Part shown: positions 44,503 through 53,856 of the stretch, piece after piece
Position numbering within the stretch: position 1 is the first letter of the stretch
How the letters are laid out: each line of letters starts with the position of its first letter
Source of the DNA: Henriciella sp.
Lineage (GTDB): Bacteria > Pseudomonadota > Alphaproteobacteria > Caulobacterales > Hyphomonadaceae
DNA: 64,000 nucleotides
NCBI RefSeq assembly: GCF_029936995.1
Contig: NZ_JAPYRE010000001.1
Span: forward strand, 248,001-312,000
Direction of reading: 5' to 3'
Position numbers and translations under genes: made by a program
The notes under the pieces: model-generated
The model's input: only the letters and a program-made list of their open reading frames with translations
Database searches by the model: none
Told to the model about the DNA's origin: nothing

Positions 44503-46331
44503 CGACCCTTCATCCGAAGATCAAAGAGGTCACAGAGCGTATCGAGGCGCGATCGAAGGATACGCGTGAAGCCTATCTGGAACTGATCCGCGCGCGAAAG
44601 CCGGAAGGGTTTGCGCGTGAGAAGCTCGCCGATGGCAATCTCGCCCATGCTTCGGCTGGTTGTGCGGTGATGGACAAGACGCAGCTGCTCGGGGCGAACT
44701 GGCCGAATATCGGCGTGATCACTGCCTATAATGACATGCTCTCGGCGCATGCGCCGTATGAGAACTATCCTGAAATCATCCGGGACGAGGCGCGCAAGGC
44801 GAACGCGACAGCGCAGGTCGCGGGCGGTGTGCCGGCGATGTGCGACGGGGTCACGCAGGGCCAGCAGGGCATGGAGCTGTCGCTGTTTTCCCGTGATGTG
44901 ATCGCACTCGCCTCCGGGGTGTCGCTCAGCCACGACATGTTCGACGGCGCACTGCATCTCGGCATCTGCGACAAGATCGTGCCGGGCCTGATGATTGCGG
45001 CGCTGCGGTTCGGCTGGCTTCCACACATCTTCGTGCCGGGCGGGCCGATGCCGTCCGGCCTGCCAAACCCGGAAAAGCAGCGCATCCGGCAGGAATATGC
45101 GCTGGGCAAGGTCGGGCGTGATGCGCTCCTGAAAGCAGAATCCGAGAGTTATCACAGCCCTGGCACCTGCACCTTCTATGGCACGGCGAATTCCAACCAG
45201 ATGCTGATGGAAGTGATGGGCCTGCATATGCCGGGCGCGGCTTTCGAGAACCCCGGCACGCCGCTGCGCGAAGCCCTGACACGGGCCGCCGTACGCCGCG
45301 TCGTCGAGCTGACGGTGAAGCGGGACTATACGCCGATGGGGGAAATGATCGACGCAAAAAGCTGGGTCAATGCCATGGTCGGCCTAATGGCGACTGGCGG
45401 CTCGACAAATCACGCGTTGCATATCCCTGCCATGGCGGCAGCCTCCGGCTACCGGATCGAGCTGGAAGATTTCGAGGATGTAAGCGCCATTACGCCGCTG
45501 CTCTGCCGCATCTATCCCAATGGGCCTGCTGATGTGAACCACTTCCAGGCGGCTGGTGGTATGAGCTTCGTCATGCAGGAACTGCTAGACGCCGGGCTGC
45601 TCAATGGCGAGGCGCGTGCCCTCATGGGCAAGCTCAGCGACCATGCGAGAGAGCCCTGGCTCGATAATGGCGAGATCGCGTTCCGCGATGCGCCAAAAGA
45701 AAGCGGTGACCTCGATATCGTGCGCCCCGTCTCCGATCCGTTCCAGCCCGAAGGTGGCCTGCGTATGCTGGATGGCCCGCTGGGCCGGGGTGTGATCAAG
45801 GTCTCTTCGGTCAACCCGGACCGTATGGTGATCGAGGCACCCGCCCGCGTCTTCGATAATCAGGAGGCTTTGAAGGAAGCCTTCAAGGCTGGCGAGCTTG
45901 ACCGGGATGTGATTACGGTCGTGCGTTTCCAGGGACCAGCGGCGAACGGCATGCCGGAACTCCATGCGCTTTCCCCGGCCCTCGGCGCGTTGCAGGACAA
46001 GGGCTACAGGGTCGCGCTGGTCACGGACGGGCGTATGTCCGGGGCGAGCGGCAAGATCCCGGCGGCTATCCATGTCGGGCCGGAAGCTGCGCGCGGCGGT
46101 GCACTGGCTCGGGTGCAGGATGGTGACGTGATCCGGCTGGATGCTGAAACCGGCCGTCTCGACATTCAGGTGTCCGAGGACGAATTCGCCGCCAGAGAGC
46201 CAGCACAATTCCGCCCGAACATCCGGGGGCAGGGGCTTGGCCGGGAAATGTTCTCGGCTTTCCGCGATAATGCCGGTCGCCCTGAAGCCGGGGGCAGCCT
46301 GTTCGATTTCTTCCTGCCCGTGGGAGGATAG
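44499..46331 (+). CDS. edd: 6-phosphogluconate dehydratase
   Basis: IlvD/Edd-family iron-sulfur dehydratase making KDPG, 610 residues. ATG 44499 overlaps the zwf TGA. Cluster-binding Cys residues are seen in [20 protein letters not shown] and [16 protein letters not shown]-type region ([16 protein letters not shown]), with [14 protein letters not shown] also holding one. [23 protein letters not shown] is the conserved C-terminal motif. Length is that of Edd rather than IlvD (about 560-615 in both); context decides in favour of Edd. Confidence 0.95.
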   Translation: MTTLHPKIKEVTERIEARSKDTREAYLELIRARKPEGFAREKLADGNLAHASAGCAVMDKTQLLGANWPNIGVITAYNDMLSAHAPYENYPEIIRDEARKANATAQVAGGVPAMCDGVTQGQQGMELSLFSRDVIALASGVSLSHDMFDGALHLGICDKIVPGLMIAALRFGWLPHIFVPGGPMPSGLPNPEKQRIRQEYALGKVGRDALLKAESESYHSPGTCTFYGTANSNQMLMEVMGLHMPGAAFENPGTPLREALTRAAVRRVVELTVKRDYTPMGEMIDAKSWVNAMVGLMATGGSTNHALHIPAMAAASGYRIELEDFEDVSAITPLLCRIYPNGPADVNHFQAAGGMSFVMQELLDAGLLNGEARALMGKLSDHAREPWLDNGEIAFRDAPKESGDLDIVRPVSDPFQPEGGLRMLDGPLGRGVIKVSSVNPDRMVIEAPARVFDNQEALKEAFKAGELDRDVITVVRFQGPAANGMPELHALSPALGALQDKGYRVALVTDGRMSGASGKIPAAIHVGPEAARGGALARVQDGDVIRLDAETGRLDIQVSEDEFAAREPAQFRPNIRGQGLGREMFSAFRDNAGRPEAGGSLFDFFLPVGG

Positions 46332-46334
46332 AGC

Positions 46335-47315
46335 GTGGCAGAGTCCATCCTGGTCGGTGATATCGGTGGTACGAATGTGCGCTTTGCCATCGCGCGTCGC
46401 GGCTTTGCCGGTCATTCGGTGATCAGCGATGTCTGCGTCATGCCCGGCGATGACTTCGAGACCTTCGATGATGCACTCTCGGTCTATATAGACAAGCTGG
46501 GCAATAGCGCCCCGCAGCAGGCCCTGATCGCCCTTGCCGGACCGGTCGATGAAGGCAGCGTCCGGCTGACCAATCGTGACTGGATCGTCGATGAAAAACG
46601 GCTGGAAAACCGCGCCAGCCTGAAACGGGTGCGTCTCGTCAATGACTATGCGGCCATGGCCCGCGCCATTCCCGAATTGCCGGAAAGCGACTTTCGGCTT
46701 TTGAAGGAAGGCGATGTTGACGACCATTCGCGTGACCCGATCCTTGTCTCCGGGCCGGGCACAGGGCTTGGCATGGCAACACTGATCCCGGTCGGCACAC
46801 AGGGCTGGAAAGTGCTAACAGGGGAAGGCGGACATGCCGCTTTCGCGCCTGCTAATCGGCGCGAGTGGGCGCTCACCGAAAAACTGCGTGAAACACACGA
46901 CCACGTCTCGCGTGAGCTCGTGCTGTCAGGCTCGGGCCTGAATGCCGTCCACAAGGCCCTCTGCGAGATCGACGGGGTCAGCTGGGAAGAATTGCGGCCG
47001 GGCGAGATCATGACACGTGCTGAGGCAGGCGACAGAATCTGCCGTGACATCTGCGAGATCAGGGCACGCGGTACACTGTTTGCGCTGGGGGATGCCGCCC
47101 TGATGAATGGCACGCGGGGCGGCGTTGTCATCACGGGCGGGGTCGCCGAGCGGCTGGAAAACTGGCTGGCAGCGCCGGAAGCCCTGGCCCGCTTCAACGA
47201 CCGCGGCCCCATGAGCAGCTATATGACGCCCATACCGATCCGCCTCCTGCTGTCCGGTGAGGCAGCACTGGTCGGCGCTGCCGCGCTGCATTTCGATAAA
47301 GGGAATCCAGAATGA
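46335..47315 (+). CDS. glk: Glucokinase
   Basis: ATP-dependent glucose phosphorylation, 326 residues, starting GTG 46335 three bases after the edd stop. The phosphate motif VGDIGGTNVRFAIARRG, the catalytic-Asp-region RVRLVNDYAAMA, GPGTGLGMATLIP and EGGHAAFAPANRRE all mark the Glk family of proteobacteria. The C-terminus overlaps eda by four bases (ATGA). Together with zwf, edd and eda it supplies the glucose catabolic unit. Confidence 0.95.
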   Translation: MAESILVGDIGGTNVRFAIARRGFAGHSVISDVCVMPGDDFETFDDALSVYIDKLGNSAPQQALIALAGPVDEGSVRLTNRDWIVDEKRLENRASLKRVRLVNDYAAMARAIPELPESDFRLLKEGDVDDHSRDPILVSGPGTGLGMATLIPVGTQGWKVLTGEGGHAAFAPANRREWALTEKLRETHDHVSRELVLSGSGLNAVHKALCEIDGVSWEELRPGEIMTRAEAGDRICRDICEIRARGTLFALGDAALMNGTRGGVVITGGVAERLENWLAAPEALARFNDRGPMSSYMTPIPIRLLLSGEAALVGAAALHFDKGNPE

Positions 47316-47953
47316 AGACCATGACCGCCTTCCGGGCCGCGATAGACGCAGCGCCTGTCGTTCCAGTGCTGACGGTGGAGGACGCCGCCCATGCCGAGCC
47401 TCTGGCCGAAGCACTGGTGAAAGGCGGCATGACCTCGGCGGAAATCACACTGCGCAGCCCGGCAGCTCTCGATGTCATCCGTATCATGAAGGCCGCGCAG
47501 GACAGGCTGCTGGTCGGGGCCGGTACGATCATTTCGGAAGGCGATGTGGATGCCGCGCTCAAGGCGGGCGCGGACTTTCTCGTCACACCGGGCACATCGC
47601 CCCTGCTGCTGGATGCACTCGGACGTCACGACGGTGTGATCCTGCCGGGCATCTCGACGGCAAGCGAAGCGATGGCGCGTTTCGATGAGGGCTATGGCGT
47701 GCTGAAATTCTTCCCGGCAGAAGCGGCTGGCGGCGCCAAATTTCTGAAGTCGCTGGCCGGCCCGTTGCCGCACATGGACTTCATGCCGACAGGTGGGATC
47801 ACGCCGGACAATGCTGCCGATTATCTCTCCCTGCCCAATGTCATTGCGGTCGGCGGCTCTTGGATCGCCACGAAAGACGAGATGGCAAGAGGCGACTGGA
47901 GTGCGATCACGGAGAAGGCGAAGGCAGCGACCAAGTTGCGGCGGGGAAGCTAG
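47312..47953 (+). CDS. eda: 2-keto-3-deoxy-6-phosphogluconate aldolase
   Basis: Class I aldolase splitting KDPG into pyruvate and glyceraldehyde 3-phosphate; 213 residues. The Schiff-base Lys lies in GVLKFFPAEAAGG, and other motifs are VPVLTVEDAAHAEPLAEAL, RLLVGAGTIIS and FMPTGGITPDNAADYL. Its ATG overlaps the glk stop. It is the last gene of the operon; the EamA-type transporter gene is convergent one base further on, leaving no room for a separate terminator. Confidence 0.95.
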   Translation: MKTMTAFRAAIDAAPVVPVLTVEDAAHAEPLAEALVKGGMTSAEITLRSPAALDVIRIMKAAQDRLLVGAGTIISEGDVDAALKAGADFLVTPGTSPLLLDALGRHDGVILPGISTASEAMARFDEGYGVLKFFPAEAAGGAKFLKSLAGPLPHMDFMPTGGITPDNAADYLSLPNVIAVGGSWIATKDEMARGDWSAITEKAKAATKLRRGS

Positions 47954-47954
47954 C

Positions 47955-48875
47955 TTACTCTGGCAGGTCACTGGCCGGCATACGGGCCTCGCGCCGTGTG
48001 CTGAATTTCCCTGCGAAAGCGACGATCAGGCAGCTCACGATGATGATTGCCGCACCGGCCCAGAGGGGCCATCCGGGCAGTTCGTCAAAGAAGGCCAGCC
48101 CGAAGACAGCACTCCAGATTAGCGCGGTATATTCCAGGGGCGCCAGTTGCTGGGCGGGTGCGCGCGCATAGGCCAGCGTCATGAGATACCAGACCGAGTA
48201 ACCGAGCATTCCGAGCACGAGGAAAAAGGGAATGGACGCCAGTGCCGGAAATCCGAACAGGCCAACCGTCACGGGCAGCATGGCAATGGCAGGGACGACA
48301 TTGGTGAACATCGCGATCGTGTCTGCGTCTTCCTTCGTGGCCCGCATCCTGAGCAGGACGAGAACGAAGGCATAACCCACTGTCGAGACGAACAGGGCGA
48401 TGAGGCCCAGTGGCCGGTTGTCTGCCACAACGGCACTGGCATCCCCGCTGGACCCCCAGACGGCCAGGGCCACGCCACTAAACCCCAGGAAAGCCGCAAC
48501 GACCGCGACGGGCTTGATCTGTTCGCCTATGACGATGCGGGCCACAGGGGCAACCAGCAGCGCGGCCGTGAAACTGAGCGCGGTGGCTTCCGCCAGGCGA
48601 AGCTGTGTCAGGGCGTAGAAGAAGGTGAAGGCGCAGAAGAGTTGCAAAAGCCCGCGCATTGTATGGAAGCGTATTGCGGCATTTGACGGGCGCGGGCGTT
48701 TCCTGGCGCGGAAGACGGCAAAAGCGATGATCCCGCCAAACAGGAACCGCCAGGCCAACAGGTGATGCAGGCCTGCACCGGGCGCTACGCCTTTGACGAG
48801 CGCATCAATACCGCTGCCCATCGCAATGGCGATGAGTGCAACAAGGACAGGCGCGGCAAGAAAACGGTTCAGCAT
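47955..48875 (-). CDS. EamA/DMT family transporter
   Basis: A 306-residue inner-membrane protein with ten predicted helices in two EamA repeats. ATG 48875 (MLNRFLAAPVLVALIAIAMG) fits the family start; the longer upstream frame is not supported. The first repeat ends SFTAALLVAPVARIVIGEQI, the typical EamA motif before a charged loop, and the second has APLEYTALIWSAVFGLAFFDELP. Substrate unknown; relatives export amino acids, nucleotides or other metabolites. Confidence 0.87.
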   Translation of the reverse strand: MLNRFLAAPVLVALIAIAMGSGIDALVKGVAPGAGLHHLLAWRFLFGGIIAFAVFRARKRPRPSNAAIRFHTMRGLLQLFCAFTFFYALTQLRLAEATALSFTAALLVAPVARIVIGEQIKPVAVVAAFLGFSGVALAVWGSSGDASAVVADNRPLGLIALFVSTVGYAFVLVLLRMRATKEDADTIAMFTNVVPAIAMLPVTVGLFGFPALASIPFFLVLGMLGYSVWYLMTLAYARAPAQQLAPLEYTALIWSAVFGLAFFDELPGWPLWAGAAIIIVSCLIVAFAGKFSTRREARMPASDLPE

Positions 48876-48930
48876 GGCGCCGAGCCTGTAACCGCTAAGC
48901 TGCCTTCCGGCCAGAGATTGTTTGGGCCTG

Positions 48931-49941
48931 CTATTCCGCTGCCTTTGCGGGACCCAGGCTCTCGCGGACATCGGCGGCGATCTCGTAGGATCTCATGCGT
49001 GCTTTCTCGTCGAAGACGCTTGTTGCCAGGATCAATTCATCGGCGCCAGTCTCGCTGACGAACTTGCTGACGCTCTCCTTCACCGTTTCGGGCGAACCGA
49101 TTGCCGAACAGGAAAGCACCTGATCCAGCATGGTGCGTTCATGCGGCAGGATCTCGTCCTCAAAGCCCGGATCAGGCGGAGCCATTTGTTTTGGTGTCCC
49201 TCGGCGCAGGTTGACGAAGGTGCGTCTGAGGGATGTGGCAAGGTGCTGGGCCTCGCCGTCAGTGTCGGCGGCAATCATGTTGAAGCCGAGCATGACATAG
49301 GGTTCTTTCAGCTGCTCGGAGGGCTGGAAGGTCTCGCGATAGATCGAGATGGCCTGCTTCATCGCGCCGGGGGCGAAGTGCGATGCGAAGGCATAGGGCA
49401 GGCCGAGATGTGCGGCGAGCTGGGCGCCGAACGTTGAGGAGCCGAGAATCCAGAGCGGAACTTTTGTCCCGGCTCCCGGTACGGCCTGAACGCGCTGGCC
49501 GGGTTCTGTGTCGTCGAGATAGGCCTGCAGTTCGACAACTTCCTTGGGGAAGCGGTCCTCCCCGCCAATCAGGGTGCGGCGCAGGGCGTGGGCGACGGCC
49601 TGATCGCCACCCGGCGCACGGCCAAGGCCGAGGTCGATGCGGCCCGGATAGATTGCGTCCAGCGTCCCGAACTGTTCGGCCACCATGATGGGCGCATGGT
49701 TGGGCAGCATGATGCCGCCTGCGCCAAGCCTTATCTTTTCCGTGTCCTGTCCGGCATGAGCGATCATGACGGATGTCGCCGCGCTGGCGATGCCGGGGAT
49801 GTTGTGATGCTCGGCCAGCCAGTAGCGGTTATAGTCGAGCCTGTCGGCATGGGTAGCGAGGCGGCGGGCACGGGCAAGCGCCTCGCGCGCATCGCTGCCT
49901 TCAACGATCGGGGCGAGATCGAGAACGGAAAACGGTATCAT
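48931..49941 (-). CDS. LLM class flavin-dependent oxidoreductase
   Basis: A 336-residue bacterial-luciferase-like monooxygenase of the YhbW/MsnO8 type. The start [12 protein letters not shown] is family-typical, followed by [55 protein letters not shown], and [23 protein letters not shown] or F420 may serve; no reductase partner is adjacent. Substrate unknown. A weakly purine-rich stretch precedes ATG 49941. Confidence 0.92.
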   Translation of the reverse strand: MIPFSVLDLAPIVEGSDAREALARARRLATHADRLDYNRYWLAEHHNIPGIASAATSVMIAHAGQDTEKIRLGAGGIMLPNHAPIMVAEQFGTLDAIYPGRIDLGLGRAPGGDQAVAHALRRTLIGGEDRFPKEVVELQAYLDDTEPGQRVQAVPGAGTKVPLWILGSSTFGAQLAAHLGLPYAFASHFAPGAMKQAISIYRETFQPSEQLKEPYVMLGFNMIAADTDGEAQHLATSLRRTFVNLRRGTPKQMAPPDPGFEDEILPHERTMLDQVLSCSAIGSPETVKESVSKFVSETGADELILATSVFDEKARMRSYEIAADVRESLGPAKAAE

Positions 49942-50005
49942 GCAAAGCTATTTATGAACGCCGGGACCGAGTCTCAATTCTTCCGCAAAGGAATGCCGTT
50001 CAAAT

Positions 50006-50782
50006 TCAGGCCACGACGCGCAGTTTGCCCGTGCAGACTACCTTGTTGCGTCCAGTGTTCTTTGCCCGGTAGAGCATCTCGTCAGCGTCTTCCAGAGCCT
50101 TCGCCAATCCATCGTTCTGATGAAGCGCAGCAACGCCGAACGAGGCTGTTACCCGGCCCTTGCGATCCTTGTAAGAGGTCTCGGCCCTTTCAATGCGCTG
50201 ACGCAGACGCTCACAGACGCTCTCTGCCTGTTCCAGGGTCAGATTGCTCAACAGTATGACGAATTCCTCACCGCCCCAGCGGCCGAGGCGGTCAAATGGC
50301 CCGCGCAGTTCGGAATGGCTGAGGCTGGCAATTTCGAGAAGGACGCGGTCCCCGAAACCGTGGCCATACATGTCATTGAACTGCTTGAAATGATCCAGAT
50401 CGAACAACGCAATCGCAGCCGTGGTCTGGGTGCGGTTCATGCGCATCAGTTCTTCATTGGCAAGCTTCTCGAAGGAGCGTCGGTTGAGGAGGCCGGTCAG
50501 CGGATCTGTCGAGGCCAGGGCGTAGAGCGTCGAGTGATAGCAATCCATGCGGTACTGGTTCTGTGCCGCGAGCGCCCCCATCGGAGCGGCGACACAACTC
50601 GCGATGACCAGTGTTGTCGTGACAAGTTCGCCTTGATTGGTCGGCACATAGCCGAAGTGTCCAAGAACCACTGCAAAAATGGTTGCCAGTGACAGGGCGG
50701 CCGCCAGAACAAATCCAAAGAAGGTCAGGGCGCGGATTGTTGCGCCACGACCTGCATCAAGGAGGCGATACTGCGGTTCCAT
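50006..50782 (-). CDS. Membrane-bound diguanylate cyclase (GGDEF domain)
   Basis: A 258-residue protein with two N-terminal membrane helices (ALTFFGFVLAAALSLATIFAV and a second, VTTTLVIASCVAAPMGALAA), a short linker and a GGDEF domain from about residue 88 (DPLTGLLNRRSFE). The active site is RWGGEEFVILL, an active form. The inhibitory site five residues upstream should be Arg-x-x-Asp; here it is GPFD, so product inhibition may be lost. It produces cyclic di-GMP. No PDE domain and no sensory domain other than the helices are present. Confidence 0.92.
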   Translation of the reverse strand: MEPQYRLLDAGRGATIRALTFFGFVLAAALSLATIFAVVLGHFGYVPTNQGELVTTTLVIASCVAAPMGALAAQNQYRMDCYHSTLYALASTDPLTGLLNRRSFEKLANEELMRMNRTQTTAAIALFDLDHFKQFNDMYGHGFGDRVLLEIASLSHSELRGPFDRLGRWGGEEFVILLSNLTLEQAESVCERLRQRIERAETSYKDRKGRVTASFGVAALHQNDGLAKALEDADEMLYRAKNTGRNKVVCTGKLRVVA

Positions 50783-50846
50783 ACGCTCTGGATACCACCA
50801 GATTGCGAAAAACCGCGTAACTGCTTCTATTGAATTTTATTGAATT

Positions 50847-51305
50847 TCAAGGCGTGGGCGTGAGGACCAGTGGCACCCTGGCTTCGCGTGTATCCTGTAG
50901 TCCGCTCGGGTCATCTTCGCGTAGGACAAGCGTTGCTTGTGTCGGCTGGGAAACGGAAAACTCGATTTCGGATTCAAATTTTACGGGCTTTTCCGTCATC
51001 CATTCGCCCTGAGAACTCGCATAGTGTTCGGTAATCACCTCGCCTTCCGCCGTGACGATTTCCAGCGGGAAGCTGCCCTCGAAGTACCAGGTGCCCGGGA
51101 CCGATCCGCCAAGCTGAATAGGGCTGGTCACTTCAGCGCCGGGTTGCGGGTTGTCGATAACCATTTCTGCGGGAATGGAGGCCTGAGGGCTTCCTTCCTG
51201 CGGTTCTGTCGTTTCCGGTTTGCTGTCTACTTCGGCAGGCGAGCAGGCGGTGAGTGCAAGGGCTGCAGCGCCAAGTCCGGTAAGCATGAAGGCATGGATT
51301 GTCAT
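50847..51305 (-). CDS. Gmad2 domain lipoprotein
   Basis: A 152-residue lipoprotein. The signal peptide ends LALTACSPAE (lipid Cys at about 21). After a Glu/Pro-rich linker the domain IDNPQPGAEVTSPIQLGGSVPGTWYFEGSFPLEI then ITEHYASSQGEWMTEKPVKFE (position about 47-115) matches the Gmad2 immunoglobulin-like fold found in spore germination GerM-like proteins and many other envelope proteins. The start ATG overlaps the VOC gene stop (ATGA at 51302-51305), the third gene of a coupled trio. Confidence 0.85.
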   Translation of the reverse strand: MTIHAFMLTGLGAAALALTACSPAEVDSKPETTEPQEGSPQASIPAEMVIDNPQPGAEVTSPIQLGGSVPGTWYFEGSFPLEIVTAEGEVITEHYASSQGEWMTEKPVKFESEIEFSVSQPTQATLVLREDDPSGLQDTREARVPLVLTPTP

Positions 51306-51682
51306 TCGTGATGGCTCCGCTTCTTGCCGATGGGAGTCATGAAACTCAGCTCGTGGCCGTCTGGATCCTTGAGGTGGAAGTAGCGTTCCATCCAGGGCGC
51401 ATCACGGGGCGCGAAATCGGTTTCGATCCCGGCAGCAGTGATGCGCGCATGAAACGCGTCGACATCTTCAACCTCAAAAATGCCCCGGCCCCAGAATCCG
51501 GGCGGGGCGTGGCCGCTCTCTCGCGTCAGGTTAAGTGCCGAAGGACCGGCCCACAGCGTCGAGAAGTCTGCTTCCGGCCCGCCAAAATCGAGCCGGAAAC
51601 CAAGTGTTTCGTAAAACGCCACGGCGCGGGCCATGTCACGGGTCGACAGGGTGAGTGCACTGATGCCCCTGTGCAGGCTCAT
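51302..51682 (-). CDS. VOC superfamily protein (glyoxalase/bleomycin-resistance type)
   Basis: A 126-residue vicinal-oxygen-chelate protein. It starts ISALTLSTRDMARAVAFYETLGF, the usual beta-alpha opening, and ends FHLKDPDGHELSFMTPI with the metal-site Glu and conserved Asp-Pro-Asp-Gly. ATG 51682 overlaps the preceding stop by the sequence ATGA. The ligand is unknown; the sequence is typical of small uncharacterised VOC proteins rather than lactoylglutathione lyase. Middle gene of the sel1-VOC-Gmad2 series. Confidence 0.9.
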   Translation of the reverse strand: MSLHRGISALTLSTRDMARAVAFYETLGFRLDFGGPEADFSTLWAGPSALNLTRESGHAPPGFWGRGIFEVEDVDAFHARITAAGIETDFAPRDAPWMERYFHLKDPDGHELSFMTPIGKKRSHHE

Positions 51683-52275
51683 AGGCCCGTGCGCTCTGGC
51701 AGGCCGAAGCCGCGGGCGCGTTCGCAGGACCATTCATCATCGGCCGCGCAGGCATCCTGCAGATACTGCTTGCCCTTGTCGCGCTCCATCGGGCCACCTT
51801 GGCCACGGTACAGCATCGAACCATAGCCGCCGCAACCGGTCTGGTCGCCGAGTTCGCAAGCCTTCTGATAAAGCTTGCGGGCGTGAGGCATGTCTTCATC
51901 TCCGCCGACACCCTGAAAGCTCAGATAGGCCTGCTGGCGGCAGCTTTCCGCGTCGCGGCCCTTAAGGCAGGCTTCATTGTAGAGCGAACGGGCAGCGCCA
52001 TAATCCTGCTGGCTGCCCTTGCCCCGGCGATAGAGGTCAGCGAGCTTGCGGCAGTTGCGGGCCCAGACCGCACGCTGGCGGTCCTTGTCGTTGCAGGCAG
52101 TTGAATAGTTCTCGATCGCGTCGTCATACCAGCCTTTTTTCACGGCCCGGTCGGCATAAAGCTCCTTGGCGTCAGGACTGGCGATCTGGTCGCGCCCGAA
52201 CTGGGCCGACGCTGAGGGCGCAAGCGCGATCGCGGCAATCATGGCGGCCAGCAAGGCGAGAATTCTGGGGGTCAT
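51679..52275 (-). CDS. Sel1-like repeat periplasmic protein
   Basis: A 198-residue exported protein. GGAG precedes ATG 52275 by about eight bases. The signal peptide ends ALAPSASAQF. Then a series of helical Sel1/TPR-like repeats follows, with CNDKDRQRAVWARNCRKLADLYRRG, ARSLYNEACLKGRDAESC and ARKLYQKACELGDQTGCGGYG-type units (around residues 55-180), each ending in Cys, typical of HcpA-like Sel1 proteins stabilised by disulfides. It probably binds a partner in the periplasm. First gene of the coupled trio. Confidence 0.88.
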   Translation of the reverse strand: MTPRILALLAAMIAAIALAPSASAQFGRDQIASPDAKELYADRAVKKGWYDDAIENYSTACNDKDRQRAVWARNCRKLADLYRRGKGSQQDYGAARSLYNEACLKGRDAESCRQQAYLSFQGVGGDEDMPHARKLYQKACELGDQTGCGGYGSMLYRGQGGPMERDKGKQYLQDACAADDEWSCERARGFGLPERTGL

Positions 52276-52421
52276 GTTCTGTCTCCGCATCATGCTATAC
52301 AATAACACATCCAATTAAGGCCATTTTCTGACAAGTGACCTGCTCCAGCCTTGCCAGACCGGGGCAGGAGATGCACCTTCCTCGGGGAACGCAAGAGAAA
52401 TGGAAAAAGGGGCTCACCAGC

Positions 52422-53393
52422 ATGGCTGCACAGGATCAGAAACCGCTCGGATCGGGCTTCGGGGCGAAATCGACGGCCAGTGAGGTGCTGGAGGGGCACG
52501 ACCTTACAGGCCTGAAGACCATCGTTACGGGCGGCTATAGCGGCATCGGCCTTGAGATGGTGCGTGCGCTTTCTGGTGCCGGGGCGCAAGTCACAGTGCC
52601 TGCGCGCCGACCCGACGCGGCAAAGGAGGCTCTCGCTGAAATGCCGGGTGAAATCACGGTCGCCGCAATGGATCTGGCTGACCTGGAAAGCGTCACGCGG
52701 TTTGCCGCTGATTATACCGGCGCGGAAGAGCCGCTGCACATCCTCATCAACAATGCTGGTATCATGGCCTCTCCACTGGACCGTGTCGGGCCGGGCTGGG
52801 AGGCGCAGTTCGCGATCAATCATCTCGGCCACATGGCCCTGACGCTGGGACTGGAACCTGCACTCAAGCGCGCTGAAAATGCCCGTGTGGTGGCCCTTTC
52901 ATCGACTGCGCATATCCTGACAGATGTTCACTGGGACGATCCGCATTTCGAGCAGCACGAATATGACAAGTGGCAGGCTTACGGGCAATCCAAGTCCGCC
53001 GATGCCCTTTTCGCCAATGCCCTGAACCGCAAATGGGGTGGCAATGGCTTCCAGGCTTTTTCGGCTCATCCCGGCGGTATCTTCACGGATCTTCAGCGCC
53101 ATCTTGAGGACGAAGAAATGGTGCAGTTGGGCTGGAAAAACCCGGACGGCACGATCCCCGACCGGGTCAAGGCCATGTTCAAGACGCCAGAGCAGGGCGC
53201 ATCGACAGCGATATGGGCGGCCACATCGCCCAAGCTCGAAGCGCGTGGCGGGGAATATTGCGAGGATTGTGACATTGCCCAGCTGGCCGACGAGAATAGC
53301 CAGCGCTGGCAGCATGCGCGCGAATGGATCACCGATGAAGCAAAGGCCGATCGTCTCTGGAAGATGAGTGAGAAAATGCTCGCAGAGGCCTGA
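52422..53393 (+). CDS. SDR family oxidoreductase, retinol/WW-domain oxidoreductase-like
   Basis: A 323-residue SDR. ATG 52422 has AAAGGGG about ten bases upstream. Motifs: KTIVTGGYSGIGLEMVRALS, VTVPARRPDAAKEALAEM with Arg residues favouring NADP, LHILINNAGIMASPLDR, INHLGHMALTLGL, and the YGQSKSADALFA catalytic pair. The C-terminal extension EYCEDCDIAQLADENSQRWQ and beyond is characteristic of the retinol dehydrogenase-like branch. The cupin gene begins 16 bases later. Substrate unknown. Confidence 0.9.
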   Translation: MAAQDQKPLGSGFGAKSTASEVLEGHDLTGLKTIVTGGYSGIGLEMVRALSGAGAQVTVPARRPDAAKEALAEMPGEITVAAMDLADLESVTRFAADYTGAEEPLHILINNAGIMASPLDRVGPGWEAQFAINHLGHMALTLGLEPALKRAENARVVALSSTAHILTDVHWDDPHFEQHEYDKWQAYGQSKSADALFANALNRKWGGNGFQAFSAHPGGIFTDLQRHLEDEEMVQLGWKNPDGTIPDRVKAMFKTPEQGASTAIWAATSPKLEARGGEYCEDCDIAQLADENSQRWQHAREWITDEAKADRLWKMSEKMLAEA

Positions 53394-53408
53394 ACAGGAG
53401 GTTTCGGC

Positions 53409-53813
53409 ATGTCTGGACCATCGAGGCTTGAGACCCACCCCGTTCACCTGGGAAAGAAGGGAAAGGCGGAGATCGAGCCAGAATTCTCCGGCGACATGGA
53501 ATGGTACATGGCCTATGGCGCACGCCATGCTGATGACGGCCCGGATGGGCGGCTGGTCTCCATGCATACGTTCCGTGAAAGCTGGGATAGCTGGGAAGTC
53601 CATCCACGGGGCCACGAAGTCGTGCTGTGCACGTCCGGACAGATGCGGCTGATCCAGGAGCATCCAGACGGACGTACTACGAAAGCGACGATCGGGCCTG
53701 GCGAATATATTATCAATGCGCCCGGCGTCTGGCATACTGCCGACGTGCTTGAAGCGCCCGCCACGGCGGTTTTCATCACCGCCGGTGAAGGTACAGACCA
53801 CAGGCCGCGCTGA
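53409..53813 (+). CDS. Cupin domain protein
   Basis: A 134-residue single-domain cupin. The characteristic strands are SWEVHPRGHEVVLCTSGQM with a His and Glu placed as in cupin motif 1 (G-x5-H-x-H replaced by H-P-R-G-H-E), and GPGEYIINAPGVWHTAD as motif 2 with its His. It follows the SDR gene by 16 bases and probably shares its transcript. Many such proteins hold a metal and act on small organic acids or sense ligands; no specific role can be given. Confidence 0.87.
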   Translation: MSGPSRLETHPVHLGKKGKAEIEPEFSGDMEWYMAYGARHADDGPDGRLVSMHTFRESWDSWEVHPRGHEVVLCTSGQMRLIQEHPDGRTTKATIGPGEYIINAPGVWHTADVLEAPATAVFITAGEGTDHRPR

Positions 53814-53856
53814 GGCAGGGCCGCATACAAGGGCTTCAGGCCCGAGGGAGACCGGA

